Source of the DNA: Paratinospora sagittata | Taxonomy: Eukaryota; Streptophyta; Magnoliopsida; Ranunculales; Menispermaceae | Direction: 5' to 3' | Assembly (NCBI GenBank): GCA_035771175.1 | Contig: CM069598.1 | Span: 19,134,438 to 19,198,437 of the forward strand | Length of the DNA stretch: 64,000 nucleotides | Shown here: in pieces, positions 11,634 to 23,038 of the stretch | Position numbering within the stretch: position 1 is the stretch's first letter | Layout of the letters: each line of letters begins with the position of its first letter | Program-made: the position numbers and the translations under genes | The notes under the pieces: generated by a model | The model's database searches: none | What the model saw: the letters and a program-made list of their open reading frames with translations, nothing else | Told to the model about the DNA's origin: nothing

Positions 11634-11945
11634 ACAATTTATTATCAAAGGATGTGATAGCTCTCACCTTAGAGTTATAAATTAGTATATACCCTATTAG
11701 ATATGCTATGTTATTACAATAAGTTAGATTAGCTACCCTTAAAGAATTATTTAACGGAAAGAAGTGTTTTTTTGAAAGCTATGATAAGAAGTTAAACTAA
11801 TACTTTTTTAAAAAAAAAAAAATTGAAAAAAGATACCATTATCTTAAGTCATTTTTGATTTTTCTTAGACAAAAAAAAACCTCTCTATTTAAGGATAAAA
11901 ATAATCAGTTCTTTCCTAACAGAAAAATAAATACTTAAAAAAGAT
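11634..11945. other. AT-rich spacer, no gene seen
   Basis: Poly-A-rich sequence between a copia LTR and the LINE. Apart from a possible decayed primer site at its left edge I see nothing in it. Confidence 0.5.
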
Positions 11946-14900
11946 ATTTGGAGTTTGGAGGGCTTCTTTCCAATGACAAGAAGAAGAAGAAGGTTGGCAA
12001 GAACAGTTCAAACTCTTCAGGATTGGGGGGAAAGACCTCTAAAGGGTCTCATTCCCAAAAATCCAAATATGTTAAATAAATCTTCTAAGTTGGAATCCCA
12101 GGGGTCTAAATTCCCCTACTAAACAAAGAGAGGTTAGATTCCTTATCTCTAAATTTAAGTGTTGCTTTGTTGTGCTTGTTGAAACTAAGGTTGCCTTGGA
12201 AAATAAGATCGACATCCAGAAGTTGATTGTGGTTGGTTGGAGTTGGGTTGAGAAGTACTCCCCACCTCTAAAGGTAGAATTTGGATTGGTTGGGATGATC
12301 AAAAGGTGTCCTTTCAGTGCACCTTTGTCTCGGATCACTTTATTAATGGTAGTCTGACTTGGCTTGCTGATCAGAAATGGATGCAGATTTCCACAGTGTA
12401 CGGGAGAAAATCTATTCAAAAGAGGAAGCAGTTGTGACAGGATATTAGTATATCTCAAATTGATCATTCCCCTTGGCTTGTTATGGCTGACTTTAACTCA
12501 GTAAGATTTGGGCATGAAAAATCTGTACGTTGGGCTCCTCGTAACGAGGCTATTGATGACTTTAATAATAGCATTAATTCCTCATATTTACTCAACCTGA
12601 GATGTCCTGGTCAAAAGTTCACTTAGTGCAATAGGTAGGAAGGTGGGAGGAAGGTCATGAGTAAACTAGACAGAAAGCTCTTGTCAACCCCAAATGGATT
12701 GAAGTACTTGATGATTCGGAGGTGCTCGCCCTTCTTATGGGTATTTAAGATCATTCCCCCCTTAGCGTAACATGTTGGAAATACCTTAACTTCGGTCCAA
12801 AACCATTCAGATTCCTAAAATGCCTAGATTTCTCATCCTGACTTTCATGACGTGGTTTTGGAGAATTGGAAATCCCCAAGACCTGGTTCTCCCCTTTTTG
12901 AATTGGTTCGTAGACTTAAATCCACTAAAAATGCTCTCAAGGCCTGACACAAGAAGTCGTTTCGTGATATTACCCTCGAGGTCATTAGATCCAGTAATAA
13001 TATTCTAAAGGACATCCAAAACAACCTTGTGGATGAAAGCCTTATTAGTGAGAAGAAAATAATAAGAAGTGACCTGAAGGATCTTCTTTCTAGAGAAGAA
13101 AAGATTTTGTGTCAAAGATCCAGAATGAATTGGCTTAGCCTTGGAGATAAGAATTCAAAGTTCTTCTATAATGCTATTAATAGAAGGAGAAATCAAAATC
13201 AAATCTCCTTTTTAACTACTGCTAATGGGGTTCGTCTTGACCGTAAAGAAGATATTAAGAATGTTGTTGTGGGTTACTTTCAGGATCTGGTTGGGGTCTC
13301 AAATAATAGGTCAAGAGATTGGACAGATGAGGTTGTTTTGCCTAAACTCAATGACCAAGATGCTCAAAACTTGATCATCAGAGACATCACTGATGAGGAA
13401 ATTAAAAAGGTTGTATGGATGGAGATAAGTCTTCTGGTCCTGATGGGTTTAATGCTTCTTTCTTCAAAGCAAATTGGAATCTTGTGGGAGGGGATGTCTG
13501 TCAGGGTGTTTTTCACTTCTTCACTTCGAGGTTCATGCTTAAAGAACTCAACCACATCTTCTTGGCCCTCATCCCTAAATTTATAAGAGCTAGCTCCTTG
13601 GGGGATTTCAGACCCATCTCACTTTGCAACGTGACTTATAAAATCATCTCGAAGATTCTTGCTAACATGTTAGCTATAGTGTTGAGTCACATTATTAGCC
13701 CTAATCAATATGATTTTATAAAGGGGCGTTCAATTCAAGATAACTTATGCATGGCTCATGAAATGGTAAGATGAATGAATAGATCTAACTCAACCGCTTC
13801 AGTAGTCTTAAAACTAGATATGAAGAAAGCCTATGACTCTGTGGAATGGATTGCTTTAGAGTGCACCCTCATTTAGATGAACTCCCCCTTCCTTTTTAGT
13901 TCCTGGATCCCCCAATGCGTCAAGACTACTAGTTTCTCCCTCCTTATCGACAAAGCTTCAGTGGGATTCTTCCAAGGGAAAATTGGCCTCCGTTAGGGGG
14001 ATCATTTCTCATCCCTTCTCTTCACCCTGGTGATGCAAATTCTCTCCTCATGGATTGAACATAGATTTAGAGAGGGTTCTTTGAACTTTAGAAATCTTCC
14101 CCATCACTTTAGTCACCTTCTTTTCGCTGATGGTATTCTACTTTTCTCTAACACTGATTATGCTAACTTTTCCGCATGCTAAGCACCCTAGAAGTTTGCT
14201 TCCTCTTCTTAGGTCTAAAGATCAACAAAGTAAAATCTAGTATTATATTTTGTGGCATCAGTGAATCATTGGCTTTCTCCTTATCCAGTTCTGTTGGCAT
14301 AACCAAAGCTTACTTTCCCATTAAGTACCTGGGGCTCACCCTGTAGCTTCAAGACTCTCGGCCAACAATTGTCAACCTATCATCAACTTTATGCTCTCAG
14401 AGCTCCAAGGGTGGAAATGGAGATTCCTCTTGATGGCGGGCAGGTGTGAATTGATCCAGTCAGTCTTGTAAGCCTCCCACATCTATTGGTCTGGAGTGTT
14501 CGCTCTTACTTCTTCAATTACCAAGAAAATTAAGTTCATCATGTCAAATTTCCTCTTCTGGTTCTTCTTTGATTGGTGGTCTTCATTGTGTGAGTTGGGA
14601 TGCTATCTACAGACCTAAGAATGAAGGAGGCCTTGGCATTAGAAGAGTTAAAAATTCCAATATTGTAGAGATTTTGAAACTTGGTTGGTAGATTGCCTCT
14701 AAGAAGGATTGCTTATGGGTGAGATGGATTACTAGCAAGTATCTCAAATCCAATTCTTTGTGGACTTTCCCTTTTATCCATGATTGCTCTTGGGTGTGGA
14801 AGATCTTAAAATATAGAGAGGTGATAGCTAACCAGATTATCCACTTGATTGGTAATGAGGAAAAAACAAAACTTTGGCAGGACCCGTGGCACTTTGATAG

Positions 14901-16204
14901 GGTTCTCATCTTGCCTCATGGTGAAGGCATTAGACGAAAATCTGGCCTGAGGAGGGATGCACTTATCTTTTCCATCAAGTAGGGTGATTCCTGGTCCCTT
15001 CTCCCCTCCTATCCAACTCTCCCGTCAGTGTGGTGTTCTCGCCCTCTTAGTCTTCTTCATGCAGAGGAGGAAGATAAAGTTGTTTGGAAACCTTGTGATA
15101 ATGGATGCTTTTCCTTCAAATCTGCTTGGAACCTGGTAGATCTAGAACTCCTTCGCCCCTTGGAATGATATTGTTTGGTTCAAAGATCACTCTCCTCGTT
15201 ATAGCCTTCTTCTTTGGAAAGTCTGCCTAGAGAGACTGGTAGCTGCCTCTAGACTTCGTTCATTTGCCCTTACTGTGAATGTTTCTTGTGTTCTTTGTTG
15301 GGTTGGCATAGAAAATCAAGACCACCTCTTCTTTGATTGTCCTTTTTCCAACCTTATTTGGAGAGGTATAGCCAGGAATTGCTTTGATACCTTGGGTTGG
15401 GAAAGGAATTGGAAAGCCATTAGTGGTAGAATTCTTTCAAGAGGGCGTCATCAAGTGGAAGAATTGATTATTAAGTGGGCTTTTGCTACGTCCATTTATC
15501 ATATTTGGTGGGAAAGAAATCTTCGCAAGCATAGAATGAAGTCGAGATTTATTGAAATGATCATTTATGATATTAAATTTGACGTTCGGTGTGGCCTCCT
15601 TTAGGTAGCTATCTCCTCGGCCCCCAATTCAGGTTTTTCCCATATTCTGAATTCTTGGAACATTGATTTTCGGCTCTCCCCCCCTCTCCCCTAAGCTTGT
15701 CTCTTGGAGTCCTACCCCCTGGCTTCCTAAAGGTAAACTGCGACTAGGCCTTCTCTGCTAACAGGTGTGGTGTTAGAGTTGTTTTGAGGAACTCTGATTC
15801 CCAACTAGTGTGTGCCTTGGTTGCTAAAATTAGCACCATCAATTCCCTATTCTCAGAAGTCGTTGCTCTCTTGAAAGGGCTTAACTTGGCTAAGGAACCT
15901 TGGATGATTACTCACTTAATTTGGAAAATTAGGAAAAATCTTCAATGGTGGAATCATTGAACTATTAACCACATTTGGAGGGAGGCCAAAGCGACGACGG
16001 ATTTTTGTGCAGCTTATAACTCTTCAAAGGCCAACATCATTTTCTTGCCTAGTTCTATCCCCCCTGCCCTAGAAGGCATCCTTTCTAAAGATGTTGTAGG
16101 ATTTTTCTATGAGAGACCCTAGTGGTCGTGTGATTGTATATTAGCCCTCGAGCTTTGTTTTGTTTTGTTCCTTTTGGTTCTCAGTAAATTTTTATCTCTT
16201 AAAA
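11946..16204 (+). mobile_element. L1-type LINE retrotransposon, decayed
   Basis: The element is flanked by AAATACTTAAAAA(A)GAT at 11929-11945 and 16205-16220. The 3' end is an A-rich tail following a TTTATCTCTT stretch. Inside, in L1 order, are endonuclease, reverse transcriptase, a zinc-binding RT-associated domain and an RNase H-like domain. The 5' end (ORF1) is missing or unrecognisable, so the copy is probably 5'-truncated. Confidence 0.85.
12080..16130 (+). pseudogene. LINE ORF2 remnant: EN, RT, zf-RVT, RNase H
   Basis: ORF2 of plant L1 nicks DNA and copies the RNA at the nick. Endonuclease remnants lie at 12080-12790, with WLVMADFN and, later, SKLDRKL. RT begins near 13029 with MNWLSLGDKNSKFFY, then DKSSGPDGF, FRPISLCNVTYKIISK and LKLDMKKAYDSVEW. 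The catalytic FADD box is read as FADG near 14120, so an acidic residue is lost. The zinc-binding part at 15275-15604 has CVLC, ENQDHLFFDCP and WWERNLRKHR. RNase H-like sequence follows at about 15740-16110. At least a dozen stops and frameshifts make it non-functional. Confidence 0.85.
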
Positions 16205-16235
16205 AAAATACTTAAAAAGATGTTCGAGACATAAA

Positions 16236-16895
16236 GGAAAATGCTAAAGTGACATCCAAAGTGTACGTCACCATTAAACATCATTGAATTGCCCCAAATT
16301 AAATTAGATTATGAATACCATGATTGTTGTTATGTGCCTATTGGTGAGTATGTGATGTTAAATATGCGAAATCATCTCACCGGGCTCTTAACTCACTCTA
16401 CTTAACTATTTTTTAGGATTCGGTAGTGCCTTAGACAAGGGCAAACACATAGCATATTGATTCCGTCTCATTTTGTTTACTCCATCATATATCTTGGTTG
16501 GTGAGTACGAGATGGAGCGAGAGGATCACGATTCCTTCGATAGGATACTGTCTTAGTTGTTTATGTTATTTAAGCTTTAAACTAGTTTTTGGACATGGAT
16601 GACTGTAATAACAATATTTTTACTTGACTTAATTTACATGATATTTCCACACTTTGGTTGATTACTTATGTCTTATGTGGATTTATGCCTGTTATGACTT
16701 GTTCATGGGTGATTATGTATGGATTATGTTGATATTGAGTAAAGGCTGATGGTTACTAGTATTCTGTTGGAAAGGGTACTAGCCCGGGCGACCCGATGTG
16801 TCCATATGGGAACTAGGGTTGTCATAGTTGATTCAGGGCAATTCAGTGATGTTTAATAGTGATGGACACTTTGGATGTCACTTCAGCATTTTTCA
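16236..16895. mobile_element. Non-autonomous terminal-inverted-repeat element
   Basis: The left end, GGAAAATGCTAAAGTGACAT and on to about 16298, is repeated inverted at 16837-16895, giving inverted repeats of about 58 bp that match at most positions. The unit is about 660 bp with no coding potential. Long inverted repeats suggest a Mutator-like or foldback element. I see no clear 8-10 bp target duplication, so the superfamily is uncertain. The centre includes a GCTCAC/YAGG block like that of gypsy LTRs. Confidence 0.6.
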
Positions 16896-17029
16896 GTTAG
16901 TAATTGTAATATATAAGAGATAGATGAAAAAAAAGGTTTAGTAAAAGTCAATTGAATTTTCGGTGAACAAATTAGAGTTACTAAGTAAGATTTGGAAACT
17001 GCTTCTGTTCAACTAAGCCTTTCATAATC

Positions 17030-17163
17030 ATTCGCCTATATATATACAAACTGCTTCGTCTCATTGTTTTTACGCTAACACATAGAATCAGAGAGAACAA
17101 GAAAATAGATATTTCATCTAGGGTTTCAAATATTAACGTAGTTAGGATTTGTAAGGTCGAAGA
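17030..17163 (+). promoter_or_regulatory. Promoter and 5' leader-like sequence before eIF1A remnant
   Basis: CCTATATATATACAAAC (about 17034-17050) is a good plant TATA box. About 70-80 bp further on comes CTAGGGTTTC, an AGGGTTT (telo-box-like) element common in 5' leaders of translation genes. The stretch then meets the solo LTR 17164-19131, beyond which the eIF1A reading frame starts. I infer this is the original promoter of that gene, separated by the LTR. Confidence 0.4.
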
Positions 17164-19131
17164 TGTAACGACCTTAGTTTTCACCTGACGTCATGCTGAC
17201 GTAAAATTGTCCAACTCTAGATGCTTGTGTATATATTTAGCGTGTATTATGTACATATTTTACTCATATACGGGTGTATTTTTATGCATAATGTGTGGTT
17301 GAGTGCTTTTGGTTAGAATGTTAAGTGTTAAAGTGTAAAATTCTGGAAAACTGGCAAGAAAAGTGCACTCCTTGCGTGAATCGAGACCAAATTTTTATCA
17401 ATCATTTGGAGAAGCGCACTCTTTGCGTTTGGGCTACATTTTAAAAAATAAAATTAAAAATAAAATTTGGTGGGCCCAATGCTAATTATATAAGGAATGC
17501 ACCTCATTTCTCATTCATTTTCGCTTAATTGAGTTGAGAAAGAGGGAGAAGGAGAAAAGAGGAGAAATTTGGGAGACTTGAGCTAGGTCTTGGGGATTTG
17601 GCCTCCAAAGGTATGATTTTGCCCTAATTCTTCAAATCTTTGTTTCTCTTGATGATTTCTAGCTAGAGGTTGTAATTTGGTGGAATTGCATGTGCTAAAA
17701 TTGGGGTTGAGTTAGGGTTTCAGGATTTGAAACCCTAAGCTCTAAATTTTTGTTTGGGTGTATCTTACATGTGTTATGATGATTTCCATGGATAAATTGA
17801 GGGTTTAATGTTGTTTCTTTGGAAAGTGATGTGCATGGGGGTTTTGGTGGAAACCTAGGACAGTGAAAGTGCACTTGATGATTCTAATCCCTTTCTTGGT
17901 GGTTTTAATGTCATTAGAGTTATTTGAATAGGAATGTGAGATGACATTTGGATGAGAAGAGTTTGGGATTTATATTGATTGTATAATGTGTGTATTTGGA
18001 CTTGAAATTGATCTTGAGATATACATATTCATGTTGTTTGCAGGATATTGAATTTGGTTGATTATTTTGGGAGTATCTTTGGTTTGGTTGTGAGTATTTC
18101 TCTTTTGTTTTCATTTATGACAATCTATGTATATGAACTTGAATTGTCAAATTTATAAGCATCTATTGATGTATGTGCATTGTATTTACATTCATGAAAT
18201 GATTTTGACATTGAGCATGCTTTGGGCATTTTGGATTAAATGCTTTAAGATGGAAATTGTCGTTCTATTACTTGTTCTTCAAGAAGAGTTCTGTCGGATT
18301 CTAACCTGGATTGGTGTTCCGTGGCTTGTGACATTCCTTTGTTGAACGTAAGGATAAAACATTTGGAGAAAATGATAAATCTGGCCTGGTCAATCCCTTA
18401 TGGTGCACAATAGGGGAAAAATAGGTAGAATTATCTTGGAGGATTCGGAAGGAGTTGGATGCATGTTTTGATTGCAACTCATGCATGGTTTTACATGTTG
18501 TTTATAATATAGTTTGTTCCATGTATGATATGTTGAATTATGCACTTGTATTTGCAAGTGTGATTTTCTTATGACATACATGTTTTATAAATGCATAGAT
18601 AGATTCCATTCGTGAGAATATTGACTGAGCTAGTTGAAGCTCACCCCATTTTCCTTATTTTTTCAGGTTCAGATTCAAAAGAAAAAGGCAAGGCTTAAAT
18701 CGCGAATGAAATTATTTTTTTGTTCTTTTGTATATTTTGGACATATATATAACTATCACACCTTAAATCTATATATATCACATAGATGAGTTGTTGATAC
18801 GTGAGATGTAAATGACTTTACTTGGGAGATAGATTCTTGCTTATACAAGGTAATTATATGTGGATGAACCATACACTTGATGTATATGATTTATAAATTT
18901 TGTTTAATGGTCTTTGGAGAAAATTATGGTTCAATTATACATTGTCATATACAGGTTGAGTTGTATTGTACAAAATTTTCGTTTGTGTATTAGGATGAGG
19001 CTGAGCAGGGCTTTAGGTTTTTGTCATTGAGTGGCAAAACCTGGGGTTCTGTGCTCGTAAACCTAGGGTTCTGTGCTCGTAAACCTAGGGTTCTGTGCCC
19101 GTAAACCTAGGGTTCTGTGCCAGTTGTGACA
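17164..19131 (+). mobile_element. Gypsy (Tekay-like) solo LTR, 2.0 kb
   Basis: It starts TGTAACGACC and ends CCAGTTGTGACA. Sub-block order matches 1433-4029: purine-rich GAGAAAGAGGGAGAAGGAG near 17535, GCTCAC to CAGG block at 18639-18667, and a repeated GGTTCTGTGCC near the end. No internal region is present. Flanks (CGAAGA left, TTACCT right) show no target duplication, so one edge may have been altered. It separates a promoter-like sequence from the eIF1A reading frame. Confidence 0.7.
19035..19121 (+). repeat. 22-bp tandem repeat, four copies
   Basis: The unit GTAAACCTAGGGTTCTGTGC plus two bases repeats about four times near the 3' end of the solo LTR. The GGTTCTGTGCC core is the conserved end block of this LTR family, here expanded. 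Confidence 0.85.
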
Positions 19132-19171
19132 TTACCTGGAGAGGGTTCGCGACAGAAGAAGAAAGAGAAAT

Positions 19172-19672
19172 ATGTCGAAGAACAAGGAAAAAGGAGGTAA
19201 GGATCAAAAGAGAGGAAAGAATGAAGCGGACGAAGAGAAGCAAGAGCTCACGTTCAAGGAAGATGGACAACAATACATGCAGGTTGTTCAAATGCTCGAA
19301 AATGGCCGATGCGAGGTGACGTGCATCAAAGACACCACGCGTCTTTGTCACATCCGTGAAAAGATGCACAAAAAGGTTTGGATTGCCGCCGAAGACATAA
19401 TTTTGGTCAGATTGGGAGATTATTAGATTTATAAGGCTGATGTAATTTTCAAGTACATGTCGGATGAAGCTCGACTTTTGAAGGAGTACGGTGAGTTGCT
19501 AAAAAGCATGAGGCTCAACGAGGGCATTGTCGGTGGCATGGATGAGGAAGATGATGGAGCCGGAGATGATTACACCGAATTTGAAGATGAAGATATTGAT
19601 AAGCTACAATATGAGGAGGGTTTTCACTTTTTAGTTCCTTTAGTTCTTAATTTCTATTTATTTTCCTTATAG
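19172..19672 (+). pseudogene. eIF1A translation initiation factor, broken copy
   Basis: The frame starts [20 protein letters not shown] and includes [36 protein letters not shown] and a terminal acidic FEDEDIDK. This is the full order of eIF1A, a 145-residue cytosolic factor with a basic N-terminus, an OB fold and an acidic tail that helps scan for the start codon. An in-frame TAG at 19424-19426 stands where the family has Gln after RDY, cutting the protein inside the OB-fold region. The frame continues past it to 19672, about 20 codons beyond the usual end. A solo LTR lies just upstream. No poly-A tail or duplication marks it as a retrocopy. Protein from the first piece alone would be 84 residues. 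Confidence 0.85.
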
Positions 19673-20146
19673 GTCTTTTCAGGTTAGAATATTATGATAC
19701 TGATAGTTGTGGTAGTTTACTTGTACATCTAGTACGAGGAGGGTTTACCCTGTGCGCTAAGGATCTCACCATTGCAGGGTTTGGCTATTGGAGGGACATT
19801 AATGTACATAACCTTTATCTTCATATTGAAAAGTTCAGCTATATTATTAGAAAAAAGTTGTTAGATCTTGTTAATTACAATGAATTCACAAAGCTAAATA
19901 TATACCCATGTATACTAATGCAACCAATAGAATATCTTAATCAAAACACAATATCAATAAACCAGCTCTAAATTACAAACATAAACTCTAATAATAGAAT
20001 CTTAATCTAGATTATCTTCAACAAAAGGACGTTGTTTCTGAATTCGAACTTATAACCTCTTAGTCATAATAATAATGGAGCAATATATATATTATCAGTA
20101 GCATAGTTATAAATTTGGAGAAGGATTATCTAATTATTATTATTAT
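19673..20146. other. Intergenic spacer
   Basis: AT-rich DNA between the eIF1A remnant and the 3' end of the ankyrin gene. A possible SINE fragment lies on the minus strand at 19985-20090. Nothing else is seen. Confidence 0.5.
19985..20090 (-). mobile_element. Possible tRNA-derived SINE fragment
   Basis: On the minus strand GAGGTTATAAGTTCGAATTC resembles the pol III B box (GGTTCRANNCC), and is followed by AGAAACAACGTCC, comparable to the AGAAACAGCCTC region of plant Au-type SINEs. No intact A box or target duplication was found, so this is tentative. Confidence 0.3.
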
Positions 20147-20152
20147 TTATTA
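20147..20152 (-). terminator. Polyadenylation signal of ankyrin gene
   Basis: AATAAA on the minus strand about 130 bp past the stop codon at 20281, a typical distance for a plant 3' untranslated region. Confidence 0.4.
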
Positions 20153-20280
20153 AAAAAAAAACATCCTTACAAAAGAAATTGGCTAGCTGATAATATTGCT
20201 ACATAGCAATATGGTATTTTGGAAAACAAATACACATATACATTAAATGTAGATACTAAATAGAAATAGGTCCCACCATT

Positions 20281-21276
20281 TCAAACAGACCCACCAGTAC
20301 TAGTACTAGGGACAAGATCAGAAGATCTGGTGTCTCTACGCCTCTCAGTACTGCTAATTCTCCTCCTGATCATTATAAGTAGCCTCGAAGGTATCCAATC
20401 AGTCATAGTAGTACTACTGATCTGCAAGGAATTCATCCTCAATAGTAGTCTTGAAAGCAAACACGTAATCACAGGTTTAAGAGTTATTATCCATGAAGAC
20501 GCAACGATTGATCCAAACAACAATAATACGCCCCAGGGAGGTGAGCTCTTGATATTGATCATCGCAGCATAAGTTACCGACATTGCTCCAACAGCGATAA
20601 GCATTAGCAACATCGTTATCCACAAGAAATATGTCTTATTGAAAACGAATCCAACGATGAGCCACACAATAGCACTGACCGAAGAAACAAACCCAACAGT
20701 GTTGTAGTATACGAAGATACTGTATTTACTTGGATGTTTAACTGCAAAAACAGAGATTCCAGCAGAGTGAGTTGTGGAGTCATCTTGAAAAAAGCCACCA
20801 GGAGGAGAAACCATAGCTTCGAAGGTCACTGTTGCAATAAGTGATGCTACTACCATTAGTGCACTTAAAATTTTATCCATTTGGTGTAGCAATTTATCAT
20901 TCACCTTATTAGTTACAGTCTTCCAACAATCACAGACGCCACTACAGCAACCCCATGAAGTAGTAGTAGTAGTAGCAGCACTAGTAGCGGCAGCACTAGT
21001 AGCGGCAGCACTAGTACTACTCAATCGTTGTGTAGTAGTTGTTTGATGATCATTTGGTACTCGAGTAATTGTTGAAGGATTGGAAGGTACTGGAACTGAT
21101 GCTGCAGAATTAATTTCCTTGGCTCTTACAGCTCCGGAATCTCGAAGGATCTCACGGATTTCCACGTCCTTCAAGTCCCTTGGACCTAGTATTAGAACAT
21201 CTAAGGCAGTGAAATTAATTTGATTCAATGCGTTTACTTCTATCCTTGATGAGTCCCTCAGCAGATACTTGATGCA
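20281..21276 (-). CDS. Ankyrin-PGG membrane protein, exon 2
   Basis: This exon encodes residues 208-538 of the gene whose first exon is 39222-39842. On the minus strand the acceptor is CTACTATATATAG and the exon opens with CIKYLLRDSS, completing the ankyrin repeat begun in exon 1 in phase 0. The last ankyrin unit has FTALDVL (about 229-235). A low-complexity Ser/Ala/Thr linker (about 293-314) comes from a short triplet repeat. The PGG domain follows with MDKILSALMVVASLIATVTF (first membrane helix, about 340-358) and the signature SPPGGFFQD (364-372). Three more hydrophobic helices lie at about 393-416, 421-443 and 453-476. The Arg/Ser-rich tail is cytosolic by family analogy. Relatives (ACD6, ITN1) act at the plasma membrane in immunity and salt/ROS responses. 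The frame is fully open. Confidence 0.9.
   Translation of the reverse strand, partial: CIKYLLRDSSRIEVNALNQINFTALDVLILGPRDLKDVEIREILRDSGAVRAKEINSAASVPVPSNPSTITRVPNDHQTTTTQRLSSTSAAATSAAATSAATTTTTSWGCCSGVCDCWKTVTNKVNDKLLHQMDKILSALMVVASLIATVTFEAMVSPPGGFFQDDSTTHSAGISVFAVKHPSKYSIFVYYNTVGFVSSVSAIVWLIVGFVFNKTYFLWITMLLMLIAVGAMSVTYAAMINIKSSPPWGVLLLFGSIVASSWIITLKPVITCLLSRLLLRMNSLQISSTTMTDWIPSRLLIMIRRRISSTERRRDTRSSDLVPSTSTGGSV
20938..21025. repeat. Triplet repeat within ankyrin exon 2
   Basis: AGT/AGC triplets (AGTAGTAGTAGTAGCAGC) followed by a tandem CACTAGTAGCGGCAG unit. On the minus strand it encodes the SAAATSAAATSAATTTTT linker between the ankyrin and PGG domains. Being in frame, length changes would alter only the linker. 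Confidence 0.75.
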
Positions 21277-21814
21277 CTATATATAGTAGATACATAGAAG
21301 TGGAACAGTTAGAAGAATCCAACTGATAAATTCATTAAGCCTTTTGGCTAATCTTGTCGATGATATGATCATCACATGATATATCAGTACTGATGAATCA
21401 AGAAGCCTAGCTTCTCAAATGCCTAGATTAATTAATTAACGTGTTTTCAGTGATCAAAATTTGATTAGTAACCTTAAAATCTCTAATTAGCATTGATGTA
21501 CTGTTTTCAGTCCCTTTAACATTTACTCTTCTTTATAAAAGGGTGTTTAAGAGACTAAATAGTTCAATTGCTAATTTTATAATAGATGGATTAGCACTAA
21601 AACATGTATAATTACCAGCATACATTTAGTTATACAAACATCATTCCTGTGAAAAAAAAAGAGGGTCACTAATTGAACCACAAAAAACCCTTTTAACACT
21701 ACAATAAATCACTTATTTGGAATTTCAATAATACCCTCATGTGATTACACCAAAATGCCCCTATTTTTTGTTTTTTTTTTCCAATTTGAAAAGTTTTTTT
21801 TTTTAATTTCTTCA

Positions 21815-22060
21815 TCATGGAGTTCGGTCTTGTGTGACTGAACTAAATGTAAAAATACTTTTTTTGAACTGTTCGGTCGGAGATGACAGAACCTAAAATA
21901 TTAGGTTCAGTCACACACGATTGAACCAAATGTAAATATAATTTTTTTGGACTGTTTGGTCGGAAATAATAGAACCTAAAACATTAGATTTGGTTGGAGA
22001 TGACCGAACCTATCGCGATCGGTTCAGTATCGCATATTTGAACCTATCGCGATTCCTTCT
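21815..22060. repeat. 84-bp tandem repeat, about two copies
   Basis: Blocks ACTGAACTAAATGTAAA (from about 21837) and ATTGAACCAAATGTAAA (from about 21921) recur with period 84, each with GTTCGGTCGGAGATGACAGA-like sequence downstream. A partial third unit (GGTTGGAGATGACCGAACC) follows. Origin unknown; it is in the left arm of the ankyrin intron. Confidence 0.6.
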
Positions 22061-22528
22061 CATCCATGCTAGTTTCTTCCTACTTCCGACGACGTTTTTT
22101 GCTAACAAAACACCAAAATATTCAATTTTACGTAATCTAAATATTAAATATGATAAAATAAAATAAAAAAATAAAAAAATAAATCTCTTACTGATTTAGT
22201 GATTTTTTTCACTAAAAAGGAGATTATCGCAATGAAGTAAAGGATTTTTGTAGTGATTTAGGATTTTGGGTGTAGTGATTTAAGGTTTTGAGTATTGAAA
22301 ATTTAAAAAAAAAAAATGAAAAGGGAGTTGAAGAGAGTATTTTGCAAAGATTGAAATGGGAAAGAATCTGAGAAAGGTGTTTCGAAAAATTTAATGGGGT
22401 AAAGATAACAGTTTTTATATTTTGTGATAGAAATAGAATATGGTAGAAAGAGAATTTTTTTTATGATTTAAATAGCTACCCCAAAATAAAATTATATAGA
22501 CTTCATTAAGTTTTATTATATACAAGTT

Positions 22529-22556
22529 TGGAATACCCGTGCCCTGCACGGACTAG
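22529..22556 (+). repeat. GC-rich hairpin followed by CTAG
   Basis: CCCGTGCCCTGCACGGACTAG contains a CCGTGC/GCACGG stem and ends in CTAG, which resembles a Helitron 3' terminus (hairpin then CTRR). No matching 5' TC end was identified and the next base is C, not T. Confidence 0.3.
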
Positions 22557-22989
22557 CTTTTTATAAATTAAAATTATTTTGACTATTTTAAAGTAACAAT
22601 TAATTAAAGTTTAAATTAATTAGTTAATATTTAGAGGGGGCCTAAAACTAAATACATATTAAAGAAGAATATGGAAGGTGAGAGAGCAAGAGAGGGTTTG
22701 AAAAAGAAATACGAAAAAAGAAAAGATGGAGATTTGCCTGCCATCCGTCAACGAAAGGAGAGAGAAAGGGGTGTAAATAACATATAGAGGGGCAAAAAGA
22801 GAGGGCGAGTGAAACAAAAACAAATTTGCAAGAAAAGAGATATGCCATGAAAAAGAAAAGAAAAAAAACGACAAAATATATTTTCTTAGTAATAGTTTAA
22901 TAAAATGAAGTACATCCAAATTTGCTGTAAAAAAATGCGACCATTTTATCTTTTCCATGGTCAAATGTTGTCTTGTTAATTAGTAAATG

Positions 22990-23037
<48 letters not shown>

Positions 23038-23038
23038 A
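22990..23038. repeat. (TA)n(TG)n microsatellite
   Basis: About 19-20 TA dinucleotides followed by four TG dinucleotides, inside the ankyrin intron. Confidence 0.95.

Noticed and set aside
19172..19426. Functional short eIF1A
   Set aside because: The frame stops inside the OB-fold part, lacks the acidic tail in frame and is separated from promoter-like DNA by a 2-kb LTR.
20330..20572. Plus-strand 80-codon frame over the ankyrin exon
   Set aside because: It is the opposite strand of a well-supported coding exon.
22529..22556. Helitron 3' end
   Set aside because: A hairpin and CTAG are present, but the following base is C and no 5' TC terminus was found. Listed only as a hairpin at low confidence.
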